A DNA stretch of 9,158 nucleotides from Gammaproteobacteria bacterium (GTDB taxonomy: Bacteria; Pseudomonadota; Gammaproteobacteria; Pseudomonadales; DSM-25080), in assembly GCA_013372965.1 (NCBI GenBank), contig JABXIR010000218.1, forward strand, positions 1-9,158, in the 5' to 3' direction. Positions 7,352-9,158 of the stretch are shown here, piece after piece. The translations under genes were made by a program, and so were the position numbers. Positions within the stretch are counted from its first letter, which is position 1, and each line of letters begins with the position of its first letter. The notes below the pieces were generated by a model. It was not told the DNA's origin. It worked only from the letters and a program-made list of their open reading frames with translations, and did not search any database.

Positions 7352-7873
7352 ATGAGATCAATGATGAACAAACTATTTATGGCCGTACTTGGCGGAAACT
7401 GTGGCAATTCAAACATCGAAGTTCACGACGTACGATTCGTCATTGGGACGTCAATCGACGAATGTATTCCAGAGCTCAGACGACAGTGGTTTGGTGACGC
7501 GAAGGGACTGCACCTCGATAGCTATACTGAAATCAGTCACGCGCAGGGTTTCGATGTAACCGTCAGTGACAAACCGAGCCAATCATCTGAGCGTCTATAT
7601 TTTGTAAATGTAGGTGGTTATCGTGCGGGAAAATGTCTTGAATTTCATGATATTGGTCTGTTCGTGGCGAGCAACGAGGCTACCGCTAAAAAGCACGCTT
7701 TGGAATCGTTGTTAGCCGGTCATGAACAAACCCATCGCGACGATGTCTACGCGGTGGATGACTGCCTCGAATTACATGAACTTGCAGGCCAATACATTCA
7801 ACTCACTCCGTGCAGCGAGTCGCTGCCACTCACGCCGACTTGGTATGGCTATCGCCCTATTGACCGAGACTAA
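7352..7873 (+). CDS. DUF1543 domain-containing protein
   Basis: Uncharacterised cytoplasmic protein of up to 173 residues matching the DUF1543 pattern: KLFMAVLGG at the N-terminus (7-15), NIEVHDVRFVIG (21-32), KGLHLDSYTEISHAQGF (51-67), YFVNVGGY (83-90) and a closing DDVYAVDDCLEL (130-141) with ITP-like strand QLTPC. Members usually carry two related beta-alpha halves; here the second is short. Three in-frame ATGs occur at 7352, 7361 and 7364. I give the longest frame as outer limit, but 7364 (MNKLFMAVLGG) is probably the real start: it fits the family N-terminus and has GAGA 6 bases upstream, whereas 7352 has no Shine-Dalgarno. No signal peptide or membrane segment. Function unknown. Divergent from the DUF2855 gene, which may share regulation with it. 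Confidence 0.87.
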   Translation: MRSMMNKLFMAVLGGNCGNSNIEVHDVRFVIGTSIDECIPELRRQWFGDAKGLHLDSYTEISHAQGFDVTVSDKPSQSSERLYFVNVGGYRAGKCLEFHDIGLFVASNEATAKKHALESLLAGHEQTHRDDVYAVDDCLELHELAGQYIQLTPCSESLPLTPTWYGYRPIDRD

Positions 7874-7904
7874 ATGGTAACAAAAGTAACAGTTCGAGCC
7901 ACTT

Positions 7905-7921
7905 GTTTTGCAGCGCAAAAC
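7905..7921. promoter_or_regulatory. 17-bp palindrome, possible activator site for the sigma-54 promoter
   Basis: GTTTTGCAGCGCAAAAC has perfect 7-bp arms around AGC. Its centre (7913) is about 85 bases upstream of the start predicted for the sigma-54 promoter at 7971-7987, the distance range where bacterial enhancer-binding proteins sit. It could instead be the transcript-end hairpin of the DUF1543 gene, 32 bases after its stop, but no T-run follows. A direct repeat GTAAC-AAAA-GTAAC lies just before it (7877-7890). Confidence 0.4.
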
Positions 7922-7970
7922 TCGGACTAACACGATCGGATAACCGCAGTTTATTGGCACTTTGCAAAAG

Positions 7971-7987
7971 TTGGCACGGTATTCGCT
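7971..7987 (+). promoter_or_regulatory. Sigma-54 (RpoN) promoter candidate, no gene downstream
   Basis: TTGGCACG-GTAT-TCGCT matches the sigma-54 consensus TTGGCACG-N4-TTGCW with a single mismatch (TC for TT). The invariant GG (7973-7974) and GC (7985-7986) are exactly 10 bases apart. Predicted start is near 7998-8000. A second TTGGCAC at 7954-7960 lacks the -12 GC at the right distance. Nothing with an ORF lies downstream on this strand, so the promoter is orphan and would make a non-coding RNA or transcript antisense to the DUF1853 gene. Confidence 0.55.
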
Positions 7988-8004
7988 ATATCTTGGTCAG
8001 GACG

Positions 8005-8043
8005 TGTCAAACCTTTGACAACTCTGAACATAACAACAATAAA
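8005..8043 (+). promoter_or_regulatory. Palindrome containing a perfect -35 hexamer; possible second promoter
   Basis: TGTCAAA-CC-TTTGACA (8005-8020) is a perfect 16-bp palindrome. Its right half contains TTGACA (8015-8020); 17 bases later is AATAAA (8038-8043), 4 of 6 to TATAAT. It may be a sigma-70 promoter with its operator on the -35, just after the sigma-54 start. The AT-rich surroundings make the -10 match weak evidence. Confidence 0.3.
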
Positions 8044-8130
8044 AAATAATAACGAAAAACACATAACAACAATAAATAACAAAAAAAGTAATACTAATAA
8101 CAATAATAAATATAGCGATATAACAAAAAG
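8021..8130. repeat. A-rich, G-depleted low-complexity tract with 16-bp direct repeat
   Basis: By count the 110 plus-strand bases are 70 A, 19 T, 15 C and 6 G (19% G+C), unlike the flanking genes. ACATAACAACAATAAA occurs twice exactly (8028-8043 and 8061-8076), 33 bases apart, suggesting an old tandem duplication; shorter AACAATAA variants follow. TCGCTATAT (7983-7991) and ATATAGCGA (8110-8118) are inverted copies at its borders. The minus strand of this tract has a stop-free frame rich in Leu, Val, Ile and Phe. Together with the elements listed separately, this accounts for the gene-free gap 7874-8187. Confidence 0.75.
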
Positions 8131-8156
8131 AAGCGCGTTTAATTGAGACTTATAAG

Positions 8157-8170
8157 CTGCGCGGGCGCAG
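8157..8170. terminator. Short GC-rich hairpin downstream of the DUF1853 gene
   Basis: CTGCGC-GG-GCGCAG is a perfect inverted repeat 18 bases beyond the DUF1853 stop codon (about 5 bp with a 4-base loop when folded). On the minus strand the first T-rich stretch (CTTCTTTTTG, near 8134-8125) starts more than 20 bases after the stem, so it is not a textbook intrinsic terminator. It may mark a transcript end from either direction. Confidence 0.3.
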
Positions 8171-8187
8171 GGGGGACCTCGCTCGCA

Positions 8188-9054
8188 TTATTCTTCCCGC
8201 AGCAATTCCTTAGCATAAACTTCCGCACATTGTTTCCAATCGTCTGGAACCAGAAAAGCGACCTCTGAGACAACATCGCCCAACACTCGACCAATCATTA
8301 GCTGTTCGCCTGAATGCGCATTAGACAACTCGCTGGCCGATGCCTTCTGTCGCACTGTGTGAGCAAACGGGTTAATCCAGCACCTCCGAGGTACGATACA
8401 GTAAAAACCTGAATGATCCGAAAAATCACACCACCTTAACCAAACACCGTCCGAGAAGTGACTACCTTCATAGAACCGCCGCCCGGGTACCAATAATTTC
8501 GAGTTAAGCGGCCCAGACCCGCCAAAATCAGACAGCACGTCTTGGCCGTATCTCTGACCCAGCGGAACTTGCTGATCGCGAAACTTCGTCAACTTGAGAC
8601 TCAATGCGTCTTTTAATTGCGGTCCGAGCCACATCGACACGCCGCTCGTTAAAACACATTCCAAGTAATATTTAACTGCCAACTCCCAATGCTCGACGTT
8701 GGTATCGCGCGCCACAATAAAATCGAGCTCTCCCTGAGTCGCCCCAAATTTATTGTGTATTTGCAAGCCACACAGGTAACGCATTTTGAGATAAGGTTTC
8801 TGGAGCTCAAGCGCCAAAGCGATGAGAGATTCGGCGTACTTTCCCAGTCGAAATGGAAACGAGTCAGCAGCGCGATTGATGATGGGTTCGAACTGCGTGC
8901 GCCGATTCAGGAGGAGGTGATACAAATCGTGCGTATTGGGTGGCTGTGCTATCTCCTCTGCTTCAGGGTAGCGGTAGCTCGATGGGTTTAGTAACGCCAA
9001 CAAGTTGTCATAGTGACTACAGAGCATCGAATCACTATAAAACTTCGGTCGCAT
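8188..9054 (-). CDS. DUF1853 family protein, possible PD-(D/E)XK-like fold
   Basis: 288-residue cytoplasmic protein recognised as DUF1853 by LGKYAESLIALALE (70-83), GELDFIV (108-114), HWELAVKYYL (122-131) and WLGPQLKDALSLKL (142-155). The spacing E75 ... E109-x-D111 ... E124 ... K128 resembles the helix Glu, Asp and Glu/Lys positions of PD-(D/E)XK nucleases, although ELAVK departs from the compact E-x-K; activity is unproven. Start: the frame extends to a GTG at 9063, but that GTG is part of the Shine-Dalgarno itself. The ATG at 9054, 8 bases after GGAGG, is clearly preferred. No signal peptide or membrane segment. The gene begins 22 bases downstream of a tRNA-Thr terminator and no promoter is evident between them, so it may be expressed by read-through. 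Base composition appears normal and no integrase or duplicated tRNA end is seen, so island origin is not supported. Confidence 0.85.
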   Translation of the reverse strand: MRPKFYSDSMLCSHYDNLLALLNPSSYRYPEAEEIAQPPNTHDLYHLLLNRRTQFEPIINRAADSFPFRLGKYAESLIALALELQKPYLKMRYLCGLQIHNKFGATQGELDFIVARDTNVEHWELAVKYYLECVLTSGVSMWLGPQLKDALSLKLTKFRDQQVPLGQRYGQDVLSDFGGSGPLNSKLLVPGRRFYEGSHFSDGVWLRWCDFSDHSGFYCIVPRRCWINPFAHTVRQKASASELSNAHSGEQLMIGRVLGDVVSEVAFLVPDDWKQCAEVYAKELLREE

Positions 9055-9059
9055 TCTAA

Positions 9060-9067
9060 TCACCTCC
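9060..9067 (-). promoter_or_regulatory. Strong Shine-Dalgarno of the DUF1853 gene
   Basis: Minus-strand GGAGGTGA (9067-9060) is a full anti-16S match placed 5 bases before the ATG at 9054. It decides the start and rules out the upstream in-frame GTG at 9063-9061, which lies within it. It is much stronger than other ribosome binding sites in the window. Confidence 0.85.
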
Positions 9068-9075
9068 GTTCAGGC

Positions 9076-9106
9076 AAAAAAAAACGAGGCACATAACCTC
9101 GTTTTT
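9076..9106 (-). terminator. Intrinsic terminator of tRNA-Thr
   Basis: Reading the minus strand, AACGAGG (9103-9097) pairs with CCTCGTT (9089-9083) around loop TTATGTG, extendable through flanking A/T pairs to 10 bp, and a run of nine T (9084-9076) follows. This is a classical Rho-independent terminator 5 bases after the tRNA CCA end. The reverse orientation ends in GTTTTT, so weak bidirectional function is possible. Confidence 0.92.
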
Positions 9107-9111
9107 AAATA

Positions 9112-9158
9112 TGGAGCTGGTGATAGGAGTTGAACCTACGACCTACTGATTACAAGTC
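9112..9158 (-). tRNA. tRNA-Thr (UGU anticodon), 3' part; 5' part outside window
   Basis: The minus strand from 9158 reads GACTTGTAATCAGT, an anticodon stem-loop with anticodon TGT as in bacterial tRNA-Thr. A T-arm follows (GTAGG-TTCAACT-CCTAT, one G-U pair), then the acceptor strand CACCAGC, discriminator T and an encoded CCA (9114-9112). The D-arm and 5' acceptor strand, expected to read GCTGGTG, are beyond the window end. Confidence 0.93.

Larger units (their letters stand above)
7998..8170 (+). ncRNA. Hypothetical non-coding transcript from the sigma-54 promoter
   Basis: Inferred only from the promoter at 7971-7987 and the absence of any rightward reading frame; no ATG occurs between 7998 and 8160. 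The RNA would start with a palindromic segment (8005-8020), continue through an A-rich, G-poor, essentially unpaired tract (8021-8130), and could end at the hairpin CTGCGC-GG-GCGCAG (8157-8170), which lacks a T-run. It matches no small-RNA family I know. The end point is a guess. Confidence 0.2.

Noticed and set aside
8021..8130. Replication origin or iteron array in the AT-rich tract
   Set aside because: No DnaA boxes or initiator gene nearby, and only two exact repeat copies.
8689..8991. Rightward 100-codon frame opposite the DUF1853 gene, downstream of the sigma-54 promoter
   Set aside because: It looks like antisense of a well-supported gene: no Shine-Dalgarno, no family motif, and it lies about 700 bases from the promoter.
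9061..9063. GTG as start of the DUF1853 gene
   Set aside because: It is part of the GGAGGTGA Shine-Dalgarno; the ATG at 9054 is correctly spaced from that site.
9112..9158. tRNA 3' end as an integration site for an island
   Set aside because: I found no second copy of the tRNA 3' end in the window and no integrase gene; neighbouring genes have ordinary composition.

Overview
The window looks like a chromosomal segment of a gammaproteobacterium of moderate G+C. The evidence is family content rather than a species match: a PlpD-like patatin/beta-barrel protein, an E. coli-type HemN, a DUF1853 protein and a bacterial tRNA-Thr(UGU). Most of it is ordinary gene-dense chromosome. The exception is the 314-base gap at 7874-8187, which is compositionally and structurally unusual.

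Left part (1-5471): a 5'-truncated outer-membrane patatin-like phospholipase fused to a POTRA and a 16-strand-type surface-antigen barrel runs rightwards. It converges on hemN (oxygen-independent coproporphyrinogen III dehydrogenase). A perfect 9-bp hairpin covers both stop codons. Upstream of hemN on the same strand is a two-gene ABC-2 exporter, with the ATPase first and the permease 1 base later. hemN has its own good promoter squeezed against the permease stop codon, with a small palindrome in the -35/-10 spacer.

Middle part (5472-7873): a 234-base divergent region carries two palindromes and a direct repeat. It separates the exporter from a small exported protein that I read as a divergent DUF4329-like domain whose HTH metal motif is replaced. 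That gene converges on a DUF2855 (MDR-like) gene, again with a long perfect hairpin (13 bp) reaching into the stop codon and without a U-tract. A DUF1543 gene diverges from the DUF2855 gene.

Right part (7874-9158): the intergenic region holds a near-consensus sigma-54 promoter pointing rightwards, a 17-bp palindrome about 85 bases upstream of its start, and a 64% A, strongly G-depleted tract with a 16-bp direct repeat. No sense ORF lies downstream, so an unannotated RNA is the leading idea. Read on the other strand, the tract is an open frame, in phase with the preceding gene, that encodes a long hydrophobic stretch. A DUF1853 gene follows on the minus strand. Its very strong Shine-Dalgarno lies 9 bases downstream of the intrinsic terminator of a tRNA-Thr gene cut by the window end.

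No transposase, integrase, CRISPR array or defence system is visible. I do not see a clear new multi-gene system. The best candidates for something undescribed are the orphan sigma-54 locus at 7877-8170 and the degenerate DUF4329-like exported protein.
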